Notes: generated by a model from the sequence alone, not told the origin. 64,000 nucleotides of DNA from Roseobacter sp. (GCA_002731875.1 PCCY01000021.1:154458-218457); one strand, 5' to 3'; positions 26,325-36,601 are shown, counted from the stretch's first letter. A program made the numbers and translations.

Positions 26325-26636
26325 TTAGTGGGTCCAGGCACCGCGACGGGATGTTGCAAAGTTTTCGCCATACCCGCCGGGGCGAATGTTGGCCCGGCGC
26401 TTGTTGGGCTGCTGTACAATCACATCAAGGCCGTGACCGCGCGCGTACTCCAACGCGTCATCCTTGGTTTCAAAACGCAGCCTGACCTGAGTCTGCGTGT
26501 CATCCGATGACGTCCACCCCATCAAAGGGTCAATACTGCGCGCAGTTTCCTGATCGAACTCCAGCAGCCACGTATGTGTCTTGGCGGTACCAGATGACAT
26601 TGCTGTTCTTGCAGGTTGATAAATACGTGCGCGCAT
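26325..26636 (-). CDS. NADH dehydrogenase (complex I) accessory subunit, NDUFS4-like
   Basis: 103 residues from ATG 26636 ([16 protein letters not shown]). The family pattern is clear: [53 protein letters not shown], and the C-terminal [14 protein letters not shown]. This is the alphaproteobacterial homologue of the mitochondrial 18-kDa subunit NDUFS4, peripheral on complex I and required for stable assembly. The start 13 codons upstream is less family-like. The rest of complex I is encoded elsewhere. Confidence 0.92.
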   Translation of the reverse strand: MRARIYQPARTAMSSGTAKTHTWLLEFDQETARSIDPLMGWTSSDDTQTQVRLRFETKDDALEYARGHGLDVIVQQPNKRRANIRPGGYGENFATSRRGAWTH

Positions 26637-26775
26637 TGCTGAATCTCCGCTGAGTTGTGACGGTTTATCTGGCATTTGCAGGTCAGGATCAAGGGATCAC
26701 AGCTATGTGCGTCGATTTCACATTACATACGCTGCATTGCAGCATATATTCAGGTCATGCGAATGGAGCAAACAA

Positions 26776-27060
26776 ATGAATCCGATCACACTACTGTCGC
26801 TTAATGCGAAACTGGTTTCGCTTATGCTGGATACGCAAACTGTAATGGCGATGCGCCTGATGGGAATGGTTGGTGCCTTGCCACACGCGCGCGGTGAAAA
26901 CTCGCGTATGGTGAATGAAAAAGGCCCGGCGATGTTCAAGGCTTATCAGGCAGCCGCCCAAGCCGCGATTGCGGGTGGGCGTCCCGATCAGATCCTGACC
27001 GCAGCGATGGTCCCGGTCAGCAAGAAGGTTCGCGCGAACCGCAAAAGACTAATGAAATAA
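26776..27060 (+). CDS. Small helical protein of unknown function
   Basis: 94 residues beginning MNPITLLSLNAKLVSLMLDTQTVMAMRLMGMVG. It is predicted mostly helical, rich in Ala and Met, with a basic C-terminus (KKVRANRKRLMK). Similar short proteins in roseobacters are sometimes labelled antifreeze protein, which is surely a misnomer from Ala-rich helix matches; the helical profile also recalls phasin-like proteins. I assign no function. It stands alone upstream of uvrB on the same strand, and is divergent from the NDUFS4 gene. Confidence 0.7.
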   Translation: MNPITLLSLNAKLVSLMLDTQTVMAMRLMGMVGALPHARGENSRMVNEKGPAMFKAYQAAAQAAIAGGRPDQILTAAMVPVSKKVRANRKRLMK

Positions 27061-27146
27061 CCCTTTTCAAGGCATGCAGGTATGTCTGCCCCTTGAACAT
27101 GAGGAAAAACATGACACCTTAGGAGGCACCCCCAAAGGACGACGTT

Positions 27147-29360
27147 ATGGCCTACGCTCATTCTGACAGCTTGCCCGAACGCAAGGATGTTTACCTTGCC
27201 AACCCCGCGCCGAATGTGCGCGAGCGCCCCAAGCTTGAGGGCGGCAAGAAGTTCGTGCTGTCGACCGAATTTGATCCCGCAGGTGATCAACCTACAGCCA
27301 TCAAAGAGCTTGCCGAAGGTATTCTTGCGGGCGAACGCGACCAGGTTCTGTTGGGCGCGACCGGAACCGGCAAGACATTTACCATGGCGAAAGTGATCGA
27401 AGCGACCCAGCGACCGGCGATCATCCTTGCCCCGAACAAGACTTTGGCGGCACAGCTTTATGGTGAATTCAAAGGTTTTTTTCCCGATAACGCTGTCGAA
27501 TATTTTGTCAGCTATTATGACTATTATCAGCCTGAAGCGTATGTCGCGCGCTCTGACACGTTTATCGAAAAAGAATCGCAGATCAACGAACAGATCGACC
27601 GGATGCGCCACTCTGCCACGCGCGCGCTGTTGGAACGCGATGACGTGATCATCATCGCGTCGGTCTCGTGTATCTACGGTATCGGCTCGGTCGAGACCTA
27701 TGGCGCGATGACGCAGGACTTGAAAACGGGGTCGTCTTACGACCAGCGTCAAGTAATCGCCGACCTGATCGCGCAAGCATATAAGCGCAATGACGCCGCC
27801 TTTCAGCGCGGCACCTTCCGCGTGCGTGGCGACAGCCTTGAAATCTTTCCGGCCCACCTTGAGGATCGGGCATGGCGGTTGTCATTCTTTGGCGAAGAGC
27901 TGGAAAGCATCACGGAATTCGACCCTCTTACGGGTGAGAAAACCGGCACGTTCGACCAGATCAGGGTATATGCCAACAGCCACTATGTGACGCCGAAACC
28001 GACGATGAACCAAGCGATCATCGGCATCAAGAAAGAGCTGCGGATGCGGCTGGACCAGCTTGTCGCCGAAGGGAAGTTGCTGGAAGCTCAGCGGCTTGAA
28101 CAGCGATGCAGCTTTGACCTTGAGATGCTCGAGGCAACCGGTGTTTGCAACGGCATCGAAAACTATTCGCGCTATCTGACGGGCCGCGCACCGGGCGAAC
28201 CGCCCCCCACCCTGTTTGAATTCATCCCCGATAACGCCATTGTATTCGCTGACGAAAGCCATGTTTCCGTGCCGCAGATCGGCGGGATGTACAAAGGCGA
28301 CTACCGCCGCAAATTCACGCTGGCCGAACATGGGTTCCGCCTGCCGTCCTGCATGGACAACCGCCCGCTTAAGTTCGAGGAATGGGATGCGATGCGCCCG
28401 CAGTCGGTTTTTGTTTCCGCCACCCCCGCCGCGTGGGAGATCGAACAGGCTGGCGGCGTTTTTGCGGAACAGATCATCCGCCCCACCGGCCTGATCGACC
28501 CCAAAATCGAAATCCGTCCGGTCGAGATGCAGGTCGACGATCTGCTCGACGAGGTGCGAAAGGTCGCCGCGGATGGTTATCGCACGCTTTGTACCGTACT
28601 GACCAAGCGCATGGCCGAAGATCTGACCGAATACATGCACGAACAGGGCATCCGCGTGCGCTATATGCACAGCGATATCGACACGATCGAACGCATCGAA
28701 ATCCTGCGCGACCTGCGGCTTGGCGCGTTTGATGTGCTGATCGGGATCAACCTTCTGCGCGAGGGTCTGGACATCCCCGAATGCGGGCTGGTGGCGATTC
28801 TCGATGCGGATAAGGAAGGGTTCCTGCGCTCGGAAACTTCGCTGATCCAGACCATCGGGCGGGCCGCGCGGAACGCCGAAGGCCGCGTGATCATGTACGC
28901 CGACCGCATCACCGGCTCGATGGAGCGGGCGATCGGCGAAACGGACCGTCGTCGCATCAAGCAGCTGGCATACAATGAAGAACACGGCATCACGCCGACT
29001 ACGGTCAAAAAGAACGTCGAAGACATCCTTGCCGGTCTCTATAAAGGCGACGTGGACATGAATCGCGTTACCGCCAAGATCGACAATCCGTTGGCGGGCG
29101 GCAATCTGCAAACTGTACTCGACGGCTTGCGCACTGATATGCGGAAAGCGGCTGAAAACCTCGAATTCGAGGAAGCCGCGCGTCTTCGCGATGAGGTCAA
29201 GCGTTTAGAAGCGGTGGACCTGGTAATTTCGGATGACCCTCTGGCGCGACAATACGCAGTGGACAAGGCCGTGGACAATGCCCAAAAAGCGTCGGGACGG
29301 TCCACAGCCGGACGTGGCGGAATGCGCGGAGGCAAGTCGCGATACGGGGGCAGACGCTAG
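27147..29360 (+). CDS. uvrB: Excinuclease ABC subunit B
   Basis: 737 residues, normal for alphaproteobacteria. UvrB is the damage-verifying helicase of nucleotide excision repair. Walker A is GATGTGKT near residue 71, then [14 protein letters not shown], the DNA-binding beta-hairpin region [17 protein letters not shown], the DEAD-box-like DESHV, motif [14 protein letters not shown], motif [11 protein letters not shown], and a C-terminal UVR motif ([18 protein letters not shown]) that contacts UvrC. An AGGAGG ribosome site precedes the ATG at 27147. Its stop overlaps that of the opposite DUF3008 gene by four bases. Confidence 0.97.
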   Translation: MAYAHSDSLPERKDVYLANPAPNVRERPKLEGGKKFVLSTEFDPAGDQPTAIKELAEGILAGERDQVLLGATGTGKTFTMAKVIEATQRPAIILAPNKTLAAQLYGEFKGFFPDNAVEYFVSYYDYYQPEAYVARSDTFIEKESQINEQIDRMRHSATRALLERDDVIIIASVSCIYGIGSVETYGAMTQDLKTGSSYDQRQVIADLIAQAYKRNDAAFQRGTFRVRGDSLEIFPAHLEDRAWRLSFFGEELESITEFDPLTGEKTGTFDQIRVYANSHYVTPKPTMNQAIIGIKKELRMRLDQLVAEGKLLEAQRLEQRCSFDLEMLEATGVCNGIENYSRYLTGRAPGEPPPTLFEFIPDNAIVFADESHVSVPQIGGMYKGDYRRKFTLAEHGFRLPSCMDNRPLKFEEWDAMRPQSVFVSATPAAWEIEQAGGVFAEQIIRPTGLIDPKIEIRPVEMQVDDLLDEVRKVAADGYRTLCTVLTKRMAEDLTEYMHEQGIRVRYMHSDIDTIERIEILRDLRLGAFDVLIGINLLREGLDIPECGLVAILDADKEGFLRSETSLIQTIGRAARNAEGRVIMYADRITGSMERAIGETDRRRIKQLAYNEEHGITPTTVKKNVEDILAGLYKGDVDMNRVTAKIDNPLAGGNLQTVLDGLRTDMRKAAENLEFEEAARLRDEVKRLEAVDLVISDDPLARQYAVDKAVDNAQKASGRSTAGRGGMRGGKSRYGGRR

Positions 29361-29548
29361 GCCTTATCGTCGACGTCCTCGGGCAACCCATCGTGCTTGG
29401 TCGAAGCCATCTCCTCCAGTTCGTCTTCCGTCATGCTGTCATACATGTCCTTGGACGCCCCTTGGAGATCCTTGACCTTGGTTTCACCGCGCTTTGCGGA
29501 GAGTGCCGCACCAGCGGCGCGCTGTTGAGCTTTGGATTGGGCTTTCAT
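29357..29548 (-). CDS. DUF3008 family small protein
   Basis: 63 residues with the DUF3008 pattern [21 protein letters not shown] followed by an acidic helix [19 protein letters not shown]. The family is small, cytoplasmic, charged and of unknown function, and is often found near stress-related genes. Tail-to-tail overlap of four bases with uvrB. Confidence 0.85.
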   Translation of the reverse strand: MKAQSKAQQRAAGAALSAKRGETKVKDLQGASKDMYDSMTEDELEEMASTKHDGLPEDVDDKA

Positions 29549-29727
29549 TTCCGGTTCCTTTCACATCGGAAGAGCTACGCAAATCCAACCAGCTTATTGC
29601 GCTTTCAGTTCCGATGTACGGATCTATGGCACGCTGGCATCATATTTGTCTCACGGTGACGTCGGAACGTGTATAATACCGCTCGGCATCCCACCTGTGG
29701 ATTCTGCGCCTAATCGGAGGATTTCAA

Positions 29728-29982
29728 ATGCGCCTGTTTACCGCCACCGCCCTTACTCTAGCTGTTTTTTCCACATCTGCGTTTGCAGACCAAACATCTG
29801 GGACAATCGTCGCGTACGATCGGCTGGCAAATGTAATTGTTTTCAAGGACAAATCGGTCTGGACACTTGACGCCAAAACCATGGTGCCCTCGGATTTGCA
29901 GGCGGGGGATACCGTCACCCTCACCTTTAACTCTGATGGTGACAACGGGGCAAAGCCTGCCACAGAATTACACCGCGATTAA
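29728..29982 (+). CDS. DUF1344 family periplasmic protein
   Basis: 84 residues with a signal peptide (MRLFTATALTLAVFSTSAFA) and a mature part of about 64 residues: SGTIVAYDRLANVIVFKDKSVWTLDAKTMVPSDLQAGDTV is the DUF1344 pattern, a small beta barrel of unknown role. ATG at 29728 has AGGAGG-like GGAGG upstream. A strong hairpin terminator follows directly. Confidence 0.88.
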   Translation: MRLFTATALTLAVFSTSAFADQTSGTIVAYDRLANVIVFKDKSVWTLDAKTMVPSDLQAGDTVTLTFNSDGDNGAKPATELHRD

Positions 29983-29987
29983 ATAGA

Positions 29988-30024
29988 CAAGGCCGCCAGC
30001 TGAAACTTTCAACTGGCGGCCTTG
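29988..30024. terminator. Bidirectional terminator hairpin
   Basis: CAAGGCCGCCAG (29988-29999) pairs with CTGGCGGCCTTG (30013-30024), and the inner TGAA pairs with TTCA. It separates the DUF1344 gene from the opposite small membrane protein gene. Confidence 0.85.
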
Positions 30025-30046
30025 CTAGCGTTGCAAGTCTATTGAA

Positions 30047-30322
30047 TTACTCGGACGGAGGAGTGATGCTCACTCCGGGCACCGTCACAGATTTTTCTTC
30101 AGTGGTGACTTCGACCTTTGGAACTGTGACGTCAACCTCTTCCTTGGTGACATTAACCGACCCGGTTTTCGCTTCGAATTCAGGTAGGTTTCCACCCTCT
30201 ACGGACACGTCCACATTGGGCAGACGACCTTCTTCAGTCTGATCAATATCGACCATGTATACGCCGATTGCGATCACCACGACCGCGGCCAGTCCACCGA
30301 TTACAGCTGTAGAGGTTTTCAT
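30047..30322 (-). CDS. Small single-span membrane protein of unknown function
   Basis: 91 residues from ATG 30322, preceded by GGAAGGAAAT. One membrane helix (STAVIGGLAAVVVIAIGVYMV) anchors a short acidic, Val-rich exterior domain with repeated VDVTVPKVEVTTEEKSVTVPG phrases. Orientation would place the domain in the periplasm. An upstream ATG (30346) is possible. No family is named; similar proteins are frequent in roseobacters. Convergent with the DUF1344 gene. Confidence 0.7.
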   Translation of the reverse strand: MKTSTAVIGGLAAVVVIAIGVYMVDIDQTEEGRLPNVDVSVEGGNLPEFEAKTGSVNVTKEEVDVTVPKVEVTTEEKSVTVPGVSITPPSE

Positions 30323-30476
30323 AGTATTTCCTTCCGATCCATTCATGCCCCGAGGGGCGATTGGAAGGGCAACTCCTTCATTCACGAAATTGTTCCAGTA
30401 ACTTTTTCGGGAACATTAATTCCATGGAAATGTTGTCTCACCAGTAAATGACATTAGCAATGCAGGAGCATTCACT

Positions 30477-30662
30477 ATGGAATATGGTATTCTAGGTCTC
30501 ATCATCCTCATCGCAGACATATATGCGATTTATCAAGTTTTCACATCAGGTGCCTCGGGACTCTCCAAAATCCTTTGGGTGCTTGGCATCATCATCTTCC
30601 CGGTTGTAGGCTTTATCGTATGGCTTATTGCTGGACCACGCGGCGACAAAGTCCGCGTATAA
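30477..30662 (+). CDS. PLDc_N domain small membrane protein
   Basis: 61 residues, two hydrophobic segments joined by a short polar loop: MEYGILGLIILIADIYAIYQVF and KILWVLGIIIFPVVGFIVWLIAGPRG. This is the PLDc_N (cardiolipin synthase N-terminal) pattern present as a stand-alone protein of unknown function. ATG at 30477 follows GCAGGAGCA. A hairpin terminator follows. Confidence 0.85.
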   Translation: MEYGILGLIILIADIYAIYQVFTSGASGLSKILWVLGIIIFPVVGFIVWLIAGPRGDKVRV

Positions 30663-30680
30663 CAGTTGATAAACTCACCG

Positions 30681-30712
30681 AAAGGCCTGCATTATCCTGC
30701 AGGCCTTTTGGC
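30681..30712 (+). terminator. Terminator after the PLDc_N gene
   Basis: AAAGGCCTGCA pairs with TGCAGGCCTTT around the loop TTATCC, followed by a short T-containing tail. It lies 18 bases after the PLDc_N stop. Confidence 0.8.
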
Positions 30713-30795
30713 GTTTCTATAGCATTTACTTCAATCGATAAGTAATTTGTTAAGCCTCCCGACCCATGGTCAAACCCGAAAGGGCCATCACGACC

Positions 30796-31467
30796 ATGCG
30801 TTTTGCGTTAGCATCAGTCTTGTTCTTGCTCTCTTGTCCTGCTGCCTTTGCTGGAGCTTGGTTGCGCGAACGCGGTACTGGGTTCACTTCATCCACAGCG
30901 ACCGTTTCTCAAAACCGTGATTTGGCCCAGACTACATATCTGGAATTCGGGGTCCGAGACGACCTGACGCTGGGAGCGGAGCTTGGTTTTGACACTGCCG
31001 CGTCAGGTCTGCAATCAGGTTCGGCGTCCTTCTTTGTCCGCCGTCCCTTGGTCGAACAGCGGCGGTCGAATGTCTGGGCCTACGAACTCGGCATGGGGGT
31101 GGATTGGAACGGCGACCTCATTCTGCCCAACATCCAGGCAGGAATTTCATGGGGCCGCGGTTACCGTCTAAGCGGGATAGATGGATGGATGGCCATCGAT
31201 ACCTCGGTGGTGTGGGATGTGTATAAAAGCGAACATTTGGCCAAGATGGATGGTACAGTGGGCGTGAATTTCACCCCGCGGCTAACCGCTATGTTCCAGA
31301 TCTTTCATTCCGGATCGGCAGACGCCGATGCAACCTATTTCGCACCTTCGATCGTTTTTCGTCCGCTCAAATCCCGCCCCCGTATCCGACTGCAAGTGGG
31401 GGCAGAAACACTGATCGGCGACCCGACCAGTGTGACCGCGAAGTTTTCGCTTTGGCGCAATTTCTGA
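30796..31467 (+). CDS. Predicted outer-membrane beta-barrel protein
   Basis: 223 residues from ATG 30796 with a signal peptide (MRFALASVLFLLSCPAAFAG). The mature part alternates polar and hydrophobic residues over many short strands (TTYLEFGVRDDLTLGAELGFD, ASFFVRRPLV, WAYELGMGVDWNG) and ends in a phenylalanine (LWRNF), as barrels do. It is a conserved roseobacter protein without known function. A start ten codons upstream (30766) is possible but would weaken the signal peptide. Confidence 0.78.
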   Translation: MRFALASVLFLLSCPAAFAGAWLRERGTGFTSSTATVSQNRDLAQTTYLEFGVRDDLTLGAELGFDTAASGLQSGSASFFVRRPLVEQRRSNVWAYELGMGVDWNGDLILPNIQAGISWGRGYRLSGIDGWMAIDTSVVWDVYKSEHLAKMDGTVGVNFTPRLTAMFQIFHSGSADADATYFAPSIVFRPLKSRPRIRLQVGAETLIGDPTSVTAKFSLWRNF

Positions 31468-31501
31468 TATGCATCGGCAAGCGTGACGGCAGACGACGCC
31501 A

Positions 31502-33790
31502 TCAGCGTTTATCGATACGCGCCTGTAAAAAGACGGAGCCTTTGACACTGGCATTCCAGACCAGATGAAAAAGGTTCCGATCAGCGCCTTGGTCGGTCAT
31601 GACATAAGGAGTCGTGTGCTGCGCAATATTCGACGCATCGCGCACCGGCCCATCCATTACAATACTATCGACTGCGATTGCCCACCCGCCGAACGGAAAG
31701 CGATCGGCAATATCCACTATCCACGTTTGAGCAGGACTGGCTTGGGTATGTTCAACCTGTACCGGATTGGAAACAGGGTTGCTGATGCCGTGAAATGAAT
31801 TCCCGCTCATTTCGATGTTTCGAAGTTTGGAATAGTCCATATCAGCAAAACTGGTGTCGATACGTTCGACGCGATCAATGAACCCGTTAATGCTGCGAAA
31901 CCGATTATCGTTGATTGTCAGCCCATTGATGACGTGTCCGACCCCATGCGGTTTGATGACGATATAGCTGAACCATGGCGCGACTTCGCCGGACAGAAAA
32001 ATATTGCCGGTTATGGAAAGGGCGCTGAAAGAATATTCGTTACTGTATTCCGGGGCAGCGTCTTGTTCATTGGTCCACTCAATAAAGCAATTGTCGACAT
32101 AGTTTCCGCTGATCACACTGGCAGTATGCTGTGTCGCCATGATCAGACCTGCTGACCGTATTCCATTTTTTACCGTGTCTCCTTGAAAGAAATGGTTGCC
32201 AGTCACGATATTATTCTGTCCGCCAAGCAAAGCGAAATGCCTGAAACGAGTTGCACGGTTGTCGCGAAGCCTTACATCATTGGCGTTGCAGTTGATCGCA
32301 ATGGATTTCCTGTCCGAAACCGCCATTGCGTCTTCCGATGACAGAAACTGGCAGCGATCGACGAACATACCCTGACAGCCGCCGCCGGACGAGGTGATGC
32401 CCCGATCTTTGGGGCGAGATATAAAGCAGTCTCGTACATGAAAGATGGTCCCGGCAGGGGCCAGATTGATGCCGCTTGCTACGTTATTGCACTGTAACTC
32501 CACGTCAGAGAGCACGAATTTGCTAAGCGAGCTATAGTTGCTGAAATCCAGCATGTATTGAAATCTTGAAAACCTGAAGTTCTGTGTGCCCGCCGCGTCA
32601 AACAGAGGGGCGTTCAGGGTGATCTCCTGAGTGGCTATATTCTTGGACCTTACATAGATTTCCCGTCCAACCCCGCCCCCGGTGACAAGCGCCCCTACCG
32701 GAACATTCGCAACGTTTGATACATTGGTCAGCTTGCGTGCATCCGACGGCGCATAAGTAGCCTGTGAATCAACGACAACAGTATCCCATGATCCATTGGC
32801 GGCGGCCTCGAGCTGTCCGTTGCGGATAACGCGGCGCGTGGAATAGCTGGTTCGTTCCGGCGTAGCGGCCTGCATGTCAATCGGTCCGGTGACGCTGACC
32901 TTGCGCCCTCCCAAGTCGAGCGATTCGTGGTCTGCATTGTTCAACAGGGCCTGAAATGCTTTGCGAAACGCAATTTCCTCGTTATCGAATGCGTCGATGT
33001 AATGTGGCAAATCAAAATTCTGACGCAACAACAGTACCGCTGACACTGGCATAGTGACCGTCCCTTCAAACCGGGTAGGAGCATCAAAGGTCACGTCCCC
33101 GTTCAGCAGATATGTCCCCTTGGGCACCAGCACCGTGCGCCCTTGGGCGGCCGCATTGGCGGCCACGAACGCGGGCCTATCATCGGTAACTCCGTCGCCG
33201 ACCGCACCGTAATCGCGCACATCGACCTGGGCCAGCATGTCACGCAGAAAGACGCCGGTGACATCCTCGACCTCCAGGTCGTCGATCCGAACAACCCCAC
33301 CATTCTGCCCGATCAGGTCCAGTCCAAAATGCCCATAGACGGGCCTCATCCCCCATACCATATCAACGCCGCCACGCAGGCCCGAGCCGACAATCGCACT
33401 GACCTCGACCTCCTCGCCATAGCTGGTTAGCTGCACAGACGGACCGTATTCGACCAGACCGCCCACACGGCTACCGTCGCCTAACGCCGGATAACCCGCT
33501 ATGCGCACTGCGGGCAGGTTGCCGCTGATCGCTTTCACACGGGCGGTGATCCGCAAGTAACATCCGGGTAGCAACGGTGTTTGCCCCATATATCGCAACT
33601 TTTGCGTCGCCTGCGTCTTGATCAGCTCCAGCGCCCCGCCAAAGTCCTGATCCGCTGGGATGAACGCCGCGTTGATCGCATTGGCATAGGTGTCTGACCC
33701 CGCTGTGCCGTCGCCGCTGGAATACATGTCCAGCCCGCCTGCGAACGCTGCGGGTGTCAGCAGCAGACCATCTGTAATTGCCTTGTTCAT
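31502..33790 (-). CDS. Large right-handed beta-helix protein with pectate-lyase-3 segment
   Basis: 762 residues from ATG 33790, the better-placed of two ATGs behind AAAGGG. Residues 1-195 form a jelly-roll-like head (DMYSSGDGTAGSDTYANA, LPGCYLRITARVKA, VYGHFGLDLIGQNGGVVRIDDLEVED). Then VDVRDYGAVGDGVTDDRPAF opens a Pectate_lyase_3 type parallel beta helix that runs to about residue 660, with many Asn/Gly turns, and a small tail follows. No signal peptide is visible. The head plus helix plan is common in phage tailspikes and in Rhodobacterales proteins linked to gene transfer agents; the identity as a gene transfer agent spike is a possibility, not shown. It stands alone, with no phage genes nearby. 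Confidence 0.8.
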   Translation of the reverse strand: MNKAITDGLLLTPAAFAGGLDMYSSGDGTAGSDTYANAINAAFIPADQDFGGALELIKTQATQKLRYMGQTPLLPGCYLRITARVKAISGNLPAVRIAGYPALGDGSRVGGLVEYGPSVQLTSYGEEVEVSAIVGSGLRGGVDMVWGMRPVYGHFGLDLIGQNGGVVRIDDLEVEDVTGVFLRDMLAQVDVRDYGAVGDGVTDDRPAFVAANAAAQGRTVLVPKGTYLLNGDVTFDAPTRFEGTVTMPVSAVLLLRQNFDLPHYIDAFDNEEIAFRKAFQALLNNADHESLDLGGRKVSVTGPIDMQAATPERTSYSTRRVIRNGQLEAAANGSWDTVVVDSQATYAPSDARKLTNVSNVANVPVGALVTGGGVGREIYVRSKNIATQEITLNAPLFDAAGTQNFRFSRFQYMLDFSNYSSLSKFVLSDVELQCNNVASGINLAPAGTIFHVRDCFISRPKDRGITSSGGGCQGMFVDRCQFLSSEDAMAVSDRKSIAINCNANDVRLRDNRATRFRHFALLGGQNNIVTGNHFFQGDTVKNGIRSAGLIMATQHTASVISGNYVDNCFIEWTNEQDAAPEYSNEYSFSALSITGNIFLSGEVAPWFSYIVIKPHGVGHVINGLTINDNRFRSINGFIDRVERIDTSFADMDYSKLRNIEMSGNSFHGISNPVSNPVQVEHTQASPAQTWIVDIADRFPFGGWAIAVDSIVMDGPVRDASNIAQHTTPYVMTDQGADRNLFHLVWNASVKGSVFLQARIDKR

Positions 33791-33968
33791 CGTCATCCCT
33801 TTCTAAAGGGTGCGATGCCAAGACATATGCCACCCCACCGATTGCAACACTCCGGCGTTCGACCGGCACGGGTGGGGTAATATTCAAACGAGGTTAAACG
33901 GACCTGACAACACCGTACGCCCAAAAGGCAAACCTGCGGCGTCTCTCCGGATCAATACACAGTGGCGG

Positions 33969-34385
33969 TCAGGCCGAAACGCTTGGTGCATCCAAAAGCT
34001 GAACCGCTGCAATTCGCCAACCATCCGTGGTCTCAACCATCTGATAGTCCAGTAAATAAGTGAACCCCTTCAGGTCGGTCACCTGAACCTTTTGCCACCA
34101 TGTCCCGGCGGCCTCACGGAGGTCTAGAAAACGGAACTCTGAGTGTTTCCAGACCATTGGGTAGCCAGCCGTCACCATTCGTTTGAAATTTTCAGCCGAC
34201 CGAAACATCATCTGGAGATTGGGGCTGGCGAATTGAAACGCCCCCTCGAAATCGTCAGCCTTGAATGCTTCGAACTGGCCGGTAATCGTGCTTTCTATAT
34301 CAGCTTGCTGCGCCGTGGCACCAAGCGTTGTCAGCACTATCAAAACCATCCCGAACAGGCTTGACAGAAGGGTGCCGCGCATCAC
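33969..34385 (-). CDS. DUF4864 family exported protein
   Basis: 138 residues with an N-terminal signal peptide (MMRGTLLSSLFGMVLIVLTTLGATA). The rest follows the DUF4864 pattern, a SnoaL/NTF2-like fold: IESTITGQFEAFKADDFEGAFQFASPNLQ, TWWQKVQVTDLKGFTYLLDYQMVETTDGWRI. Function unknown, probably periplasmic. It is 59 bases upstream of the lysyl-tRNA synthetase stop, same strand. Confidence 0.85.
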   Translation of the reverse strand: MMRGTLLSSLFGMVLIVLTTLGATAQQADIESTITGQFEAFKADDFEGAFQFASPNLQMMFRSAENFKRMVTAGYPMVWKHSEFRFLDLREAAGTWWQKVQVTDLKGFTYLLDYQMVETTDGWRIAAVQLLDAPSVSA

Positions 34386-34444
34386 ATTTCTCCCTATGAC
34401 GTGGTGACTTCAGATTAAGCCACGCACATCACAGGGCAAGAGTT

Positions 34445-36025
34445 TCACGCCGTGGTCAAGTTGCCTGCCAGAGCCTCGTCAATCAAAGCAATGGTTTCGT
34501 CGACGCCATAAAGCGCGATAAAGCCGCCAAACCGTGGGCCTTGGCTGGCCCCCAGCAACACCTCATACAGCGCTGTGAACCAGTCGCGCAAAGGTTCAAA
34601 CCGCTCTTTACCGACAGCGAAAACCATCGTTTGCAACGCCTCGGCGTCCAGCCCGCCGTCCCAACTTTTCAGCCGATCCCGCAGGTCCTCCAAGGCTTCC
34701 CGCTCAAGATCTGACGGGGCGCGGAATACTTTGGCGGGCTTCACGAAGTCATTGTAATAGCGCACTGCATGGCCGGCAGCGGCATCCATCCCGGGGTTGC
34801 CTTCGGGCGTCGCATCCGGCGCATAACGCTGGATAAAGCCCCACAGCTGCGATTTTTCTTCGGCCGACGATACCGATGCAAGGTTCAGCAACATTGAAAA
34901 CGGCACGATCATATCCGACTTGGGCACATCGCCCCCGTGGATGTGCCAAACGGGGTTGTTCAGCTTGCCCTTGTCATCCTGCGTCTCATAAGCGCGCAAT
35001 TGCTGGTGATATTCGTCCACCGCCTTGGGGATCACGTCGAAATACATGCGCTTGGCCGTCTTGGGCTTGAGATACATGAAATACGACAGCGATTCCGCGC
35101 TGGCATAGGTCAACCATTCGTCGATCGTCAGTCCATTGCCAGAGGATTTCGAGATCTTGTGCCCGTCTTGGTCCAGAAAAAGCTCGTAGGTAAAATGCTC
35201 TGGCGGGCGGCTCCCCAAAATGCGGCAAATGCTGTCATAGATCGGCGTGTTGGTGCTGTGATCCTTGCCGTACATCTCAAAGTCGACATCAAGGGCGGCC
35301 CAACGGGCACCAAAGTCGGGCTTCCACTGCAACTTCACATTGCCGCCGGTCAGCGGCAGGGTCATCTCCGTGCCGTCTTCGTCGTCGAACGTGATCGTGC
35401 CGTCCTTGGCGTTGACCTCTTTCATCGGCACATACATCACCCTGCCCGTTTCAGGGTGGATCGGCAGGAAGATCGAATAGGTCTGGCGGCGCTCTTCGCG
35501 CAGCGACTTGAGCATGACGGCCATGATCTCGTCGTATTTTTCGGCGGCACGCAATAGCACCTCGTCGAACTTGCCTGACTGATAGAACTCGGTAGCCGAA
35601 ATGAATTCGTATTCAAAGCCAAACGTATCCAGAAAACGACGTAGCATAGCATTGTTATGGGCACCAAAACTGTCGTGCGTCCCGAACGGATCGGGCACGG
35701 ATGTCAGCGGGCGCTGCAAATGTTCCACCAATACCTCGGGGTCCGGCACATTGCCCGGTACCTTGCGCATCCCATCCAAATCATCGGAAAAACAGATCAA
35801 ACGCGTCGGAATGTCGCTGATCACTTCAAAAGCGCGGCGAACCATCGTCGTGCGTGCAACTTCGCCAAAGGTGCCGATATGCGGCAAACCCGATGGTCCA
35901 TAACCTGTCTCAAATAACACATACCCCTTCTCGGGGGTCTTGTTTGCGTAGCGTTTCAATACCCGGCGTGCTTCTTCGAAGGGCCACGCTTTGCTGGTTA
36001 GGGCTGCTTCACGCATCTGCGACAT
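34445..36025 (-). CDS. lysK: Lysyl-tRNA synthetase, class I
   Basis: 526 residues from ATG 36025 ([20 protein letters not shown]). A GTG ten codons upstream is less typical. The Rossmann-fold class I enzyme charges tRNA-Lys. HIGH motif appears as PHIGTFGE near residues 48-55, and the KMSKS loop as [13 protein letters not shown] near 295. Class I LysRS replaces the usual class II enzyme in archaea, spirochaetes and several alphaproteobacteria. No second lysS is seen in the window. Confidence 0.95.
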   Translation of the reverse strand: MSQMREAALTSKAWPFEEARRVLKRYANKTPEKGYVLFETGYGPSGLPHIGTFGEVARTTMVRRAFEVISDIPTRLICFSDDLDGMRKVPGNVPDPEVLVEHLQRPLTSVPDPFGTHDSFGAHNNAMLRRFLDTFGFEYEFISATEFYQSGKFDEVLLRAAEKYDEIMAVMLKSLREERRQTYSIFLPIHPETGRVMYVPMKEVNAKDGTITFDDEDGTEMTLPLTGGNVKLQWKPDFGARWAALDVDFEMYGKDHSTNTPIYDSICRILGSRPPEHFTYELFLDQDGHKISKSSGNGLTIDEWLTYASAESLSYFMYLKPKTAKRMYFDVIPKAVDEYHQQLRAYETQDDKGKLNNPVWHIHGGDVPKSDMIVPFSMLLNLASVSSAEEKSQLWGFIQRYAPDATPEGNPGMDAAAGHAVRYYNDFVKPAKVFRAPSDLEREALEDLRDRLKSWDGGLDAEALQTMVFAVGKERFEPLRDWFTALYEVLLGASQGPRFGGFIALYGVDETIALIDEALAGNLTTA

Positions 36026-36145
36026 GTTTTGGTTTCCATCAATTGTGCTCGACACCCCATGTGTCTAAGCAGGCTGTACCTATTGCGTCCCCGACGGGGC
36101 GTCAATAATCTGTACCTCTACGACCTTTATTCACAGGAATATCTT

Positions 36146-36568
36146 ATGAACGATGACACGTCCCTGACACTGAGCGCTCAGGATTGCCTGGTGGCCTTGA
36201 TGATCGCGGTCTCGGCGTCAGACGAAGATATTCGCACGACGGAACTGCTTAAGATCCAAAGCGCTGTAAATACTCTTCCGATATTTTCGGGATACGACCT
36301 GGACCGGATCAGCACCGTCAGTCAGATGGTCTTCGATTTGTTCGAACAAGAAGACGGGCTTGATGCCCTGTTCGGTCTTATCAAAGGGGCGCTTCCTGAT
36401 CGGTTGAACGAAACAGCCTATGCCCTTGCTTGCGATGTCGCAGCCGCAGACGGGAAACTAGAGGAAACGGAACTGCGTCTTCTAGAAGAAATCCGCTATG
36501 AGCTTGTGCTGGACCGCTTGCACGCGGCCGCGATTGAACGGGGTGCGCGGGCACGACATCTTGTCTGA
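36146..36568 (+). CDS. TerB-like tellurite-resistance domain protein
   Basis: 140 residues, all helical, from ATG 36146. ALMIAVSASDEDIRTTELLKI and ACDVAAADGKLEETELRLLEEI carry the paired acidic residues of the TerB/TerB-like domain, which can bind metal in the tellurite resistance system. No other ter genes are close, so a general stress role is more likely. It runs divergent from lysK with 120 bases between. Confidence 0.85.
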   Translation: MNDDTSLTLSAQDCLVALMIAVSASDEDIRTTELLKIQSAVNTLPIFSGYDLDRISTVSQMVFDLFEQEDGLDALFGLIKGALPDRLNETAYALACDVAAADGKLEETELRLLEEIRYELVLDRLHAAAIERGARARHLV

Positions 36569-36601
36569 ACAGCGCGGGCCTCTTGCCTCCGAAGCCTGCC
36601 C

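Noticed and set aside
27882..29111. 409-codon open frame on the minus strand
   Set aside because: Shadow of uvrB, which shows all helicase motifs on the plus strand.
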